From contig NZ_JALBGD010000016.1 of the NCBI RefSeq assembly GCF_023507705.1, positions 4,157-68,156 on the forward strand: 64,000 bases of DNA. The letters run 5' to 3'. The notes beneath the pieces were generated by a model. That model did no database searches. It saw only the letters and a list, made by a program, of their open reading frames with translations, and was not told where the DNA came from. The DNA is from Stappia sp. WLB 29 (GTDB lineage: Bacteria; Pseudomonadota; Alphaproteobacteria; Rhizobiales; Stappiaceae). Each line of letters starts with the position of its first letter. Position 1 is the first letter of the stretch. The position numbers were made by a program, and so were the translations under genes. Shown here one piece after another: positions 44,992 to 54,374 of the stretch.

Positions 44992-45960
44992 TCAGTTCGC
45001 CTGCGACCGGCACATGCGATAGCGCTCGGCCAGCAGGTCGTTGAGGCCGGGGTCCTCGGGGCGTGCGAGCAGGGCCTCCCATGTGCCGTCCGTGCGAAGG
45101 GCCTCTACCGTGCAGGCGCAGGTGCTGCGGCAGGCGGCCTCTTCCCCGGTCATGGTGCAGCTCTGCACGCATTGTTCGACGAAGGTCTCCGCGGTGCGGT
45201 CCGGCGTCAGGCCGAGAGTCGCTGCCGTCCAGACCAGGCCGAACAGGACCGGCTGGTGGACGAGATAGACGAACAGCGAATGGCGGCCGGCAAGTGCGGC
45301 TAGGCGTGCTGCCGGTCCCTGTGCCGTCCAGGCCGCGAGGCGCGCAAGAAGCCCGGAGGCGAGCGCCAGCCTGCCTGCGACGATGCCCGCCAGGATCGCC
45401 GCCATCCAGGGCAGCAGCGGCACGTAGTCGACCGACAGCGGCGGGTCGGCGACAAGGCCGGTCCACACGAGCCAGGCGTCGCCGGGAAAGCTCAGCGACA
45501 CCAGATGTGGCGCGGCGAGAGCGGCAATGGCGAGCGCAGCGACGAGCCAGAGCGGCGCGCGCAGTGCCGGCAAGGCCAGGAGCGAACCGGTCGCGATGGC
45601 ATGCAGGATGCCGAAGCGGACATATTGCTCGGCGAGCGCGAAATAGGTGGCAAGGCTGATGACCGCCGCGGCAAGGGCGATCTTGCCCGCGCGCCGCAGG
45701 GCGCGGTCCAGCCGCACGGCGCTGCGATGGGCGAGCACCTGCCCGACGCCGACGAGAAAGAGAAAGCTCGCCGCGATGGACATGGCGAATATCCGCCAGC
45801 CGAGGCCGGAATCGACAGGCCAGTCGACCGCGCCGAACCATTTCAGATCCCAGGAGAAGTGGTAGACGGCCATGGTGGCGAGCGCGAGCCCGCGTGCCGC
45901 GTCGAGCGCATCGATCCTGCCGGAATAGGGAAGGGCGGGTGCGGAAGCGATCTCGGTCAC
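44992..45960 (-). CDS. DUF1624/HGSNAT-like membrane acyltransferase with Cys-rich tail
   Basis: 322 residues. Eight to nine membrane helices starting RIDALDAARGLALATMAVYHFSWDL, the mark of DUF1624 (related to heparan-alpha-glucosaminide N-acetyltransferase and OpgC-like acyltransferases); GRHSLFVYLVHQPVLFGLVW is the last conserved helix. A soluble tail of about 65 residues follows with seven cysteines (EQCVQSC, AACRSTCAC, RMC), not a normal part of the fold. The acyl acceptor is unknown; proximity to anmK hints at cell-wall sugar handling only weakly. Confidence 0.82.
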   Translation of the reverse strand: MTEIASAPALPYSGRIDALDAARGLALATMAVYHFSWDLKWFGAVDWPVDSGLGWRIFAMSIAASFLFLVGVGQVLAHRSAVRLDRALRRAGKIALAAAVISLATYFALAEQYVRFGILHAIATGSLLALPALRAPLWLVAALAIAALAAPHLVSLSFPGDAWLVWTGLVADPPLSVDYVPLLPWMAAILAGIVAGRLALASGLLARLAAWTAQGPAARLAALAGRHSLFVYLVHQPVLFGLVWTAATLGLTPDRTAETFVEQCVQSCTMTGEEAACRSTCACTVEALRTDGTWEALLARPEDPGLNDLLAERYRMCRSQAN

Positions 45961-45982
45961 GATTGTCTCGTCTCCCGTGCGG

Positions 45983-46933
45983 TCAGGCCGGGCTGGCCGG
46001 CTCGGCCTCGGCCGGGACGGGCGGCACGATGGCGGGGGCGGCCACGATCTCGTGCGGGCGCCGCACCAGCATCGGTACCAGTTGGACGGCGAGGATCGAC
46101 GCGAAGATCAGCACGCAGCCGACGAGGCCTGCCGGGCCGAGCCGCTCTCCCAGCAACAGCGCCCCGAACACAGCGGCGAACAGCGCCTCGGAAGACAGCA
46201 GGATCGCGGCGTCCGCCGCACGTGTCCAGCGCTGGCCGATGGCCTGCAGGGTGAAGGCAAGGCCTCCGGAGACGAGCCCGGTGTAGAGCAGCTCGGGGCC
46301 GGCTGCCAGCACCGTGTCGATGCTGACCGGCTCGAGCAGCAGGCCGGGAATGATCGCCGCCGTTCCCACCACCGCGAACTGCCAGACCGACAGCAGTAGA
46401 GGGCGGGCGCAGTGGCGCACGACGCTGCCGATCATGCCGACATGCAGCGCGCAGAAGACAGCGCAGACAAGCATCAGTAGATCGCCGACGGTCAGAGCGG
46501 AGAGGGCGCCGCCGCCGAGCAGGTAGATGCCGCCGAGCGTGACCAGCGAGGCGGGCCATACGACCGGATGCGGCTTTTCGCGAAAGGCCAGCAGCGCGAC
46601 CAGCGGCGTCAGCACCACATAGATGCCAGTGAGAAAGCCGGCATTGGTCACGGTGGTGGTGAGCAGGCCGATCTGCTGCAGCGAGATTGCCGCGAAGAAC
46701 ACCAGTCCGAGCGCGGTGAAGGCGCCGGCGGTCCTCAGGTCGAGCGGCCGGTCGCGGCGCAGTCGCGTTTCGGCGATGGCGAAGGGAAGGACCGCAAGCG
46801 CCGCCATCAGGAAGCGGATGCCGGTGAAGGTGAGAGGGCCGACATGCTCCATCGCCGTGGCCTGCGCCACGAACGCAGAGCCCCAGATCAGGGCGGTCAG
46901 AAGCAGAAGCGTGTTGGCGAGGGTGCGGCTCAT
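45983..46933 (-). CDS. DMT superfamily transporter (EamA)
   Basis: 316 residues, ten membrane helices in two EamA repeats (LLTALIWGSAFVAQATAMEHVGPLTF at the start; LLYTGLVSGGLAFTLQAIGQRWT and SSEALFAAVFGALLLGERL in the second). A drug/metabolite exporter of unknown substrate. It lies 22 bases upstream of the DUF1624 gene on the same strand. Confidence 0.92.
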   Translation of the reverse strand: MSRTLANTLLLLTALIWGSAFVAQATAMEHVGPLTFTGIRFLMAALAVLPFAIAETRLRRDRPLDLRTAGAFTALGLVFFAAISLQQIGLLTTTVTNAGFLTGIYVVLTPLVALLAFREKPHPVVWPASLVTLGGIYLLGGGALSALTVGDLLMLVCAVFCALHVGMIGSVVRHCARPLLLSVWQFAVVGTAAIIPGLLLEPVSIDTVLAAGPELLYTGLVSGGLAFTLQAIGQRWTRAADAAILLSSEALFAAVFGALLLGERLGPAGLVGCVLIFASILAVQLVPMLVRRPHEIVAAPAIVPPVPAEAEPASPA

Positions 46934-46991
46934 CAGCCTGCGCTACCGGAAAGGCGAAGCGGTCGCAAGCGGCTTGATGGAGCGACGGAAA

Positions 46992-47150
46992 TCAGCCGTT
47001 AGGGAAGGCGTAGCAGAAGACCAGGGTGACAAGGAGAGCGGCGCTGGTAACGCGAAGGGCGATCGGCCAGGGCGAGGGCTTTTGTACGCTCAGCATATCG
47101 GCCTGAAGGCCAGCCTTCTCGTCTGCCTGCATACGGTCCGTGAAGCTCAT
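46992..47150 (-). CDS. 52-residue single-pass membrane protein, unknown
   Basis: Short gene not found by length-limited callers. It reads MSFTDRMQADEKAGLQADML, then a Pro/Trp junction and one hydrophobic segment (~residues 30-48, IALRVTSAALLVTLVFCYAF), ending PNG. GGAG lies seven bases before the ATG. A perfect GTTAACC dyad lies 36 bases upstream. No family recognised. It starts the run into the EamA transporter, 58 bases away, and could be its small partner. Confidence 0.6.
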   Translation of the reverse strand: MSFTDRMQADEKAGLQADMLSVQKPSPWPIALRVTSAALLVTLVFCYAFPNG

Positions 47151-47185
47151 GCGGTGTCTCCGACCTCTTCTCTCGCCAACGAAGA

Positions 47186-47204
47186 GTTAACCGTCATGGT
47201 TAAC
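47186..47204. promoter_or_regulatory. GTTAACC dyad upstream of the 52-residue membrane protein
   Basis: Perfect 7-bp inverted repeat GTTAACC (47186-47192) and GGTTAAC (47198-47204) with a GTCAT spacer. It contains two TTAA half-sites nine bases apart; the CtrA consensus has seven, so it does not match exactly. A dimeric regulator is likely. Confidence 0.45.
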
Positions 47205-47282
47205 AATGTGTAAATCCCGTTGGGACGCAGAAAGAAGGATATCCAGAGAATTCGCCTATGCCTGTGGGTGATGCAACGTCCG

Positions 47283-47702
47283 TCAAAGGTCCAGCGCGTC
47301 GAGGCCGGCTTCCAGGTGGTCTGCGAAAAGCGGCATGCCGATCAGATACTTGGCCGTGGAGCGGAACGCCCTGTCGCGGGCATCTTCGACCGCCTGGTCG
47401 AAATCGTCGGGCTCGTAGTCGCCGCGGCCGATCCATACGGTGGCGACGAGTTCGGCAGCTTCATCGACGTTAAGATCCGCGATCAGTTCGGCCAGTTCTT
47501 CGGCCGACAGGTCGTCGGTCTCTTCTTCGGCGAGTCCGTCGTGGGCATGGCTGTCCTGGAGAGTGTCGGCGTCGAACTCGATCTCCCGGTCGCGGCCGTC
47601 CTCATAGCCGCCGAGATGCGAGGCCGAGGCTGCGCGGGCCTTCTGGACCAGCATGCGCATTGTTGCCGGAGAAAGTGTCAGATTGACCGCCATGGCTCGC
47701 AT
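47283..47702 (-). CDS. DUF3775 family protein
   Basis: 139-residue acidic cytoplasmic protein. LSAEELAELIADLNVDEAAELVATVWIGRGDY and the C-terminal TAKYLIGMPLFADHLEAGLDALDL are the conserved parts of DUF3775. The start is ATG 47702 (GGGAG four bases upstream) or ATG 47693. Function unknown in the literature I know. Confidence 0.8.
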   Translation of the reverse strand: MRAMAVNLTLSPATMRMLVQKARAASASHLGGYEDGRDREIEFDADTLQDSHAHDGLAEEETDDLSAEELAELIADLNVDEAAELVATVWIGRGDYEPDDFDQAVEDARDRAFRSTAKYLIGMPLFADHLEAGLDALDL

Positions 47703-47968
47703 TCAGCTCCCGTCTTGCGCGGGGCGGTATCGGCCTGGCTGGCGCGGGGATTGCGTCGTGCAGCCGCGTGCCGAAAGTCCGTCCCTGTCCAGACACTTGC
47801 CGCAAGGCCGCAGTCGGCACCTTGATCCATCGCAAGGGTGTGCCACGTGCCGGCGGGTTATCTCCGCCAAGGCTGCGGGCGGCATGCTGAAACGAGCCTA
47901 CGCGTTGGCGGAACGCTTTGCCAGTGGCGACACGCGGGTCCGTTGCCCCGACCGGCGCGTCGATTCGG

Positions 47969-48184
47969 TCAGCGGTCCTGACCAGCGGCGGCATGGGGCG
48001 GAGCGAGATCCTTGAGCGAATGGGTCAGCGGCCCGCCGAACAAGGTCAGGGAGGCGGCGAAGAGCAGACCGACGCCGACCGCAGTGGCGAGCAGCATCGC
48101 GGCCCGTTCCTCATCGCTCCGGCTGCGGGTGGAGGCACGGGCGCTGCGGCCCGTGGCTATGGCGAGGGAAAGGGTCCGCATCAC
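47969..48184 (-). CDS. Small single-pass membrane protein, unknown
   Basis: 71 residues with a basic N-terminus and one membrane helix (~residues 29-50, AMLLATAVGVGLLFAASLTLFG), then a Pro/Ala tail. The GTG start overlaps the stop of the upstream small gene by four bases (GTGA), supporting reality of both. No family recognised. Confidence 0.55.
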   Translation of the reverse strand: MMRTLSLAIATGRSARASTRSRSDEERAAMLLATAVGVGLLFAASLTLFGGPLTHSLKDLAPPHAAAGQDR

Positions 48185-48459
48185 GAATTTCCATGGTCGT
48201 GCGAACGCGTGCGAATGCTGGCCAGAAGACCGTGCGACAGGCGTTTGCCGAGCACTGTCACAAGCACCAGCATGCTGCCGAAGGCGGCGAGCAGGGCACC
48301 CATCGTCCAGTCCTCGACAGCGAGGCTGCCGGAGGCACGGGCACTGGAGGCGATCAGCAGGGCGGGCAAAGCTCCGAGGATGGCGATGGCAAGGGCGCTG
48401 AGCATCTTGCCGAAACGGGTGCCGGAACGGGTGCGGGACGATCGGGATGTGGAACGCAT
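48181..48459 (-). CDS. Small two-helix membrane protein, unknown
   Basis: 92 residues: a Ser/Arg-rich basic start (RSTSRSSRTRSGTRFGK), two hydrophobic segments (~20-42 and ~51-72) and a His/Arg tail. GGAG lies about seven bases before ATG 48459. Forms a two-gene unit with the 71-residue protein. No family recognised; a membrane-bound complex of the two is an inference from the overlap. Confidence 0.55.
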   Translation of the reverse strand: MRSTSRSSRTRSGTRFGKMLSALAIAILGALPALLIASSARASGSLAVEDWTMGALLAAFGSMLVLVTVLGKRLSHGLLASIRTRSHDHGNS

Positions 48460-48714
48460 GACTTTTCTCCGTCCAATCGGACTTGCCTGATGGGGAGAAA
48501 GTGACCGGCGAGTTGGACTTCCCAAAGCCGCCAATCGGGCGCTTCCGGTGTCATTTCGCGGCAGAACCGTGGCGGTCCGGTTAACGGATCCTGTAAATTT
48601 GGGGCAGTCCCTTTACCGAATATCAGGAGCTTTTTTGACAGTATCGGTTCCAAGACAGATCGAGGTCATGCGCGTGCCGATTCCGGCCCGCTCGACAGCA
48701 ACCGGAAAAGCCAG

Positions 48715-49842
48715 ATGGATGCAATGGAGAAGACTGCCCGGCCGGCGGCTGCGACCACGACCGAGGTGGATGGCGAGGCTGCGGCCGTTACGACGGGTGC
48801 CGGCAGCGGAGCGCCGGCAATGTCGGTTGCCGGCCTGTCCTTCTTCACGGTCGATATTCAGGCGAAGCGTGTCATCTGGCTGGAGCCGCGCTCGCTCGAC
48901 TTCGAGCATCGCTCGGGACTGAACGAGGCTTCGCTGTCTACAGCGATGCGCCATATGGCCCAGAACGACCAGAAGCAGATCCTGGGGCTCATTCAGCAGG
49001 CGGTGAAGACCGGTACGGCCGGGCCGATAGAGCTTGGCGGCGACGATCTGGGCGCCGGCCTGTCGCTGGTGGCGATGCGCTACCAGGTCGAGGGCGGTCG
49101 AACCTTCGTCATCGCCGTGTCCGGTGCGGAGGTCGAGGACGAGGCGAACGGCACGGCGGTGCGCGGTGTCGCGCCCCTCATTCGCCATCTGGTGGAGGAC
49201 AGCGAGAAGTCGGTGCTGGTCGTCGACAGTTTCGGCTACCTGCGCTACGCCAACGACTCGTTCAACAAGCTGTTCGAGATCGGCGACACGTCGCTGTGCA
49301 TCGGCCGCAACATCGCACATATTCCCAATCGCGTGGGCAAGACGCTCGCCTCGGTGGTGCTGACCGCACTGGCGCGGCGGGCGCCGATGGATGGCAGCAA
49401 GCGCTTTTTCCTGGCCAGTGGCGATTCCTTCACGCTGACCTTCGATGTGATCCCGTTCCGGGTGTCGGCAGGGCTCGGCGGCGTGGTCTTTTCCGCGTCG
49501 AAGGTCAAGGAGCGGGGCGTCGACTTCCAGCAAATTTTCAACTGCGTGCATGCGCCGATGCTCGTGATCGATGTGCGCACGCGCATGCTGGTCTCGGCCA
49601 ACACTGCGGCGCGCAAGACCTTCGCGGTGACTGAGCAGCTGATGGAATCCGCTCCGATCACCGAGACGATGCTGCATCCCAAGACCTTCGTCAGCCTGAT
49701 CGAACATGCGCGCAAGGGCGGCAACACGCCGCTGCAGGCGACCGTGAGCGGCTTCGACGGGGTGACGCGGAGCAAGCGTATGCGGGTGACGCTGATCGAG
49801 AGCGGCCCGACGCACTATCTCCTGATCGAAAGCAAGCACTAG
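48715..49842 (+). CDS. PAS-domain protein without output domain
   Basis: 375 residues, soluble. An N-terminal low-complexity Ala/Thr segment is followed by what look like three PAS-like modules: SVAGLSFFTVDIQAKRVIWLEP (~36), EDSEKSVLVVDSFGYLRYANDSFNKLFE (~162; clearest PAS start) and FNCVHAPMLVIDVRTRMLVSANTAARKTF (~280). There is no kinase, GGDEF or HTH. It may pass a signal by protein contact. Ends at a strong terminator. Confidence 0.75.
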   Translation: MDAMEKTARPAAATTTEVDGEAAAVTTGAGSGAPAMSVAGLSFFTVDIQAKRVIWLEPRSLDFEHRSGLNEASLSTAMRHMAQNDQKQILGLIQQAVKTGTAGPIELGGDDLGAGLSLVAMRYQVEGGRTFVIAVSGAEVEDEANGTAVRGVAPLIRHLVEDSEKSVLVVDSFGYLRYANDSFNKLFEIGDTSLCIGRNIAHIPNRVGKTLASVVLTALARRAPMDGSKRFFLASGDSFTLTFDVIPFRVSAGLGGVVFSASKVKERGVDFQQIFNCVHAPMLVIDVRTRMLVSANTAARKTFAVTEQLMESAPITETMLHPKTFVSLIEHARKGGNTPLQATVSGFDGVTRSKRMRVTLIESGPTHYLLIESKH

Positions 49843-49955
49843 CGGCGACCCTCTTCAGGCAACCCTCGGCACGCGCGTGCCCAGCCGCGGCTGTGCCTGA
49901 CACGGGCGCGCGGCCTTCTCCCCCTCGTCCCGTTGCAGAACAGGTCCATCGCGAC

Positions 49956-49984
49956 AGCGCCCGGATGACGTCCGGGCGCTTTTT
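49956..49984 (+). terminator. Rho-independent terminator of the PAS gene
   Basis: Perfect 10-bp stem AGCGCCCGGA (49956-49965) with TCCGGGCGCT (49971-49980), TGACG loop, followed by TTTTCG. About 115 bases after the PAS-protein stop. Confidence 0.88.
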
Positions 49985-50109
49985 CGTTTGACGCCGGGCT
50001 CTCCGCAAGGGTCGGAGGCAGCCGACCGACGATATTTCGGCATGCCGAGCATGGCGCCGACCTTATCCCACCGGGAAACAAAGAGATCCGTCCTTCGCTG
50101 TCAGTAGGT

Positions 50110-50340
50110 GCGAAACCGGTAGTTGTAACAAGGGGTCGCGTTTAATTTCCTCTACGTTATGATCGCATTTTATGCCTTGAGACCATAAGCTTTCCCTAAA
50201 ATGTTGCAGTTTGAAATCATTAATAATCATCAACGTTTACGCAATTTTAGGGCGAGTTTTGTATTATTATGCATCAGATGGTGCTTATGGTGTGTTTTGC
50301 TGGTTTTTCGGTCCAGTATTTACTGGAGCCTGTATGAAGG
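50110..50340. promoter_or_regulatory. AT-rich island upstream of the TadE-like gene
   Basis: Part of a 602-base gap (49843-50444). From about 50110 to 50340 the sequence is visibly AT-rich (for example CATTAATAATCATCAACG, TTTTGTATTATTATGC, CATTTTATGCC), against roughly two-thirds GC elsewhere. Open frames inside are short and unconvincing, and I found no Flp-pilin gene. It probably holds the tad promoter and a binding area for an AT-preferring silencer. Confidence 0.5.
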
Positions 50341-50444
50341 CTGCCAGCAGAATTGATCTGCGGCGGAAAAGCAACTTCATTCTGCCTTGTCCGTCGAAAC
50401 CGGCAACCATGTTGCACCGCCATTCTATGTGAATGGAGGCTGAG

Positions 50445-50873
50445 ATGCCTGCGGTTCTGAAACACTTTTTGCGTGCAAGATCGGGCGCGTCCGCAGTCGA
50501 GTTCGCTCTGGTGCTTCCCGTGTTCATTCTGGTGATGCTCGGGATCATCGCCTACGGCATCTATTTCGGAGCGACCCACAGTGTCGCCCAGCTCGCTGCC
50601 GATGCGGCGCGGGCGTCGATTGCCGGCCTGACCGATCAGGAGCGGGTGCGCATCGTCACGGAACACGTGCAGCGCAACGCCGGCCAGTACGCGTTGATCG
50701 ATGCCGGCAAGGTCACGGTCGATGCAGGGCCGGTCGCAGGCGACGTCACCCAGTTCCGGGTGGCCGTCGTCTACGACGCCAGCCGCCTGCCGATCTGGAC
50801 GCTGGGTCCCATTCTTCCGCTGCCGAGCCAGACGATCCGGCGTGTCGCCGTGATCAAGCGCGGCGGCTACTGA
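50445..50873 (+). CDS. TadE-family pilus/secretion minor pseudopilin
   Basis: 142 residues. RSGASAVEFALVLPVFILVMLGIIAYGIYF near the N-terminus (split: GASAVEFALVLPVF) is the TadE processing site and membrane helix, with Glu at +5 as in prepilin-like peptides. The rest is a small periplasmic domain. GGAGG precedes ATG 50445. It is followed by a TadG-like gene after 14 bases. No Flp pilin, ATPase or secretin gene is in the window, so this pair is away from a main tad locus. Confidence 0.87.
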   Translation: MPAVLKHFLRARSGASAVEFALVLPVFILVMLGIIAYGIYFGATHSVAQLAADAARASIAGLTDQERVRIVTEHVQRNAGQYALIDAGKVTVDAGPVAGDVTQFRVAVVYDASRLPIWTLGPILPLPSQTIRRVAVIKRGGY

Positions 50874-50887
50874 GCAGGAGACCGACC

Positions 50888-52603
50888 ATGTCTTTTCTCC
50901 CCCTGTCCTGCTCGTCCTCCCTGTCACGTGCGAAAACCTGTCGACGACCGTCGCGCTGGCGCGGCATCGGCGGGTTCTTTCGCAATCGCGACGGCTCGAT
51001 CGCCATCATGACCGGCTTCTTCTTCTTCGTGATGATGGGGCTGCTGGCCATCGCCATCGACGTGGCCTCGCTCTACCTGGAGCGGCGCACCTTGCAGGGT
51101 GTCGCCGATATCGCCGCCGTCGCCGGCGCGTCGGACATTCCGCGGGCCGAGGCTGCGGTCGCCGCGACCCTCGCCGCCAATAACGTCGACGCCCGCTATA
51201 CCGTCGTGCGTGGCCGCTACACGGCGGATCCGCAGGTCGATCACACCCGCCGCTTTGCCGCCAACGCTACGCCCTACAACGCGGTGCAAGTGTCGCTGGA
51301 AAAGACCGGGCGGCTCTACTTCGCCAAGGTGTTCAACGCCCAGTCGGCGACCCTTGGCGTGCGGTCGATGGCGGCCAATGCCGAGCTTGCCGCCTTTTCC
51401 GTGGGAACGCGCCTGCTCGCCCTGCGCGACGGGGTTGCGAACCAGCTGCTGGGCAAGATGCTGGGAACCCGGGTCGAGCTGACAGTCATGGACTATCAGG
51501 GTCTGGCATCTGCCGATGTGCAGGTCGCGAGGGTGATAGATGCGGTCGCCTCCGAGATCAATCTCAAGGCGGGCACGTTCCAGGACGTGCTGGATGCCTC
51601 GGTCACCGCGGGGGATATCGTCGCGGCGATGGCCAAGGTGACGGGCGAGAACGGCGATGCCGCCGCCAACCTTGCGCTGAGGCGGCTGCTGCTCGGCGGC
51701 GGACTCGGGGCAAAGGTGCCGCTGTCCTCGCTGGTCGATCTCGGGCCGTTCTCGAACGTTGCCATCGGCGATCCGGCGCCGGGCTTCGATGCGCGGGTTT
51801 CGGCCATGCAGATCCTGTCGTCCTCGGCGATCCTGGCCAACGGCAAGCGGCAGGTGCGGGTCGATCTCGGTGCCGAGGTGCCGGGCCTGCTTTCCCTGAA
51901 GCTCGACCTTGCCGTCGGCGAGATGCCGCAACACACGGCGATGATCGCCATCGGACCCAAGTCGACCCGCGTGCGGACGGCGCAGGCACGGCTTCGGCTG
52001 CTTGCTTCCGTTGGCGGGCAGGGGCTGTTGAAGAACCTCAGCGTCAACCTGCCGCTGATGATCGACCTTGCTCATGCGCAGGCGCAACTCGCCTCCATGG
52101 CCTGCACGTCGAGCGGGCCGTCCCGGGTGACCGTGGCCGCACGCCCGGGCATTGCGGAAGCCTGGATCGGCGACATGCGCGATGCGGACTTCAACGACTT
52201 CTCGCGCACGCCGCAGCCGTCGCGGGCAAAGATCATCGATGCCTCGCTGATACGGGTGAACGGGCGTGCCCAGGTGAACATCGGCAACATGTCGGATACC
52301 CAGGCGACCTTCACCGGCCTCGATCTGGAACGCGGCACCGTCAAGCGGGTCGGCACCGGTTCCATCGCCGGGTCGCTGGTCAGCACGCTGGTCGGCAATC
52401 TCGATCTGGAAGTGCAGGTCCTGACGCTGGGCCTCATCCTGCCCGGACCGCTGCTCACGGCGGTGGGCGATCTGCTCGGCACCATCGCCGAGCCGCTGGA
52501 TGCGGTCGTCCACGGCGTGCTGACGACGCTGGGCCTGCATCTGGGCGAAGCGGACATCCGTGTCCACGGCGCCCATTGCGGCGGCGGCATGCTGGCCGGC
52601 TGA
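50888..52603 (+). CDS. TadG-like pilus assembly protein
   Basis: 571 residues: a short cytoplasmic start, FFRNRDGSIAIMTGFFFF then MMGLLAIAIDVASLYLERRTLQ (membrane helix with the RDGSIAI TadG/TadE-like entry), ADIAAVAGAS, and a long periplasmic part. Unlike TadG of Aggregatibacter it has no clear von Willebrand A metal site (no DxSxS) and matches the shorter DUF2134-type arrangement. Coupled to the TadE-like gene; the two likely work together in tight-adherence pili or another surface system. Confidence 0.82.
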   Translation: MSFLPLSCSSSLSRAKTCRRPSRWRGIGGFFRNRDGSIAIMTGFFFFVMMGLLAIAIDVASLYLERRTLQGVADIAAVAGASDIPRAEAAVAATLAANNVDARYTVVRGRYTADPQVDHTRRFAANATPYNAVQVSLEKTGRLYFAKVFNAQSATLGVRSMAANAELAAFSVGTRLLALRDGVANQLLGKMLGTRVELTVMDYQGLASADVQVARVIDAVASEINLKAGTFQDVLDASVTAGDIVAAMAKVTGENGDAAANLALRRLLLGGGLGAKVPLSSLVDLGPFSNVAIGDPAPGFDARVSAMQILSSSAILANGKRQVRVDLGAEVPGLLSLKLDLAVGEMPQHTAMIAIGPKSTRVRTAQARLRLLASVGGQGLLKNLSVNLPLMIDLAHAQAQLASMACTSSGPSRVTVAARPGIAEAWIGDMRDADFNDFSRTPQPSRAKIIDASLIRVNGRAQVNIGNMSDTQATFTGLDLERGTVKRVGTGSIAGSLVSTLVGNLDLEVQVLTLGLILPGPLLTAVGDLLGTIAEPLDAVVHGVLTTLGLHLGEADIRVHGAHCGGGMLAG

Positions 52604-53950
<1,347 letters not shown>

Positions 53951-53978
53951 GCCGACCGGGGCACTTTCCAGCCTTTCC

Positions 53979-54011
53979 CCGGCCGGCGGCAGCAATGTCG
54001 CCGGCCGGTTT
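53979..54011 (+). terminator. Rho-independent terminator of aatA
   Basis: 10-bp stem CCGGCCGGCG (53979-53988) with CGCCGGCCGG (53999-54008), 10-base loop, then TTTCGTTTCG. Located 28 bases after the aatA stop. Confidence 0.75.
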
Positions 54012-54146
54012 CGTTTCGCGGCCCGTCGGCCCCGTCCGTGCCGCAGTGCGGCACAGGTTTCCCTTGCGTTCGCTGCGGCATCGGCGCGACGATGAGCGTC
54101 CGCCCGCGGTCGGCGGGCGGCGGCGCCGGTGCGCGGTGCCGCCGGT

Positions 54147-54306
54147 CACCCGAATCTGAAGTTCGTCGCATTCGGCGGCATGCTCTCAGCGAACTTCAGA
54201 TTCAAAAGGGTGACTGGCAAGTTTATATTTCTATTGTGGTTTTCGAATTGAAATACGCTCTGGGTGTGCTGTCAAAGTGAGGCGTATTTCAAATTCACCA
54301 CACTAG
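54147..54306 (-). repeat. Composite double-palindrome repeat, copy 2 (MITE-like)
   Basis: Reverse complement of the element at 19941-20105. GAATCTGAAGTTCG (54152-54165) pairs with 54190-54203 (14 bp), and TTGAAATACGC (54248-54258) pairs with GCGTATTTCAA (54282-54292). The AT-rich link aligns with copy 1 with scattered changes. The outer end (54295-54306, CACCACACTAG) matches the CTAG end of copy 1; the other end reads CCGG instead of CTAG. It lies between aatA and the EF-G-like gene, in a 424-base gap that otherwise holds only the aatA terminator. Confidence 0.86.
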
Positions 54307-54374
54307 GCCAGCCGCGCCCGGCTCCTCCTGACAACACGCGGCCCTGCGGGGTCGACGGGAGAAGGAGACGCGAC

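Noticed and set aside
47186-47204. CtrA binding site
   Set aside because: The two TTAA half-sites are nine bases apart; the consensus needs seven.
50211-50432. 73-codon frame in the AT-rich island as a Flp-type pilin
   Set aside because: It lacks a prepilin cleavage site and the Flp hydrophobic pattern; hydrophobic residues arise from AT-rich codons.
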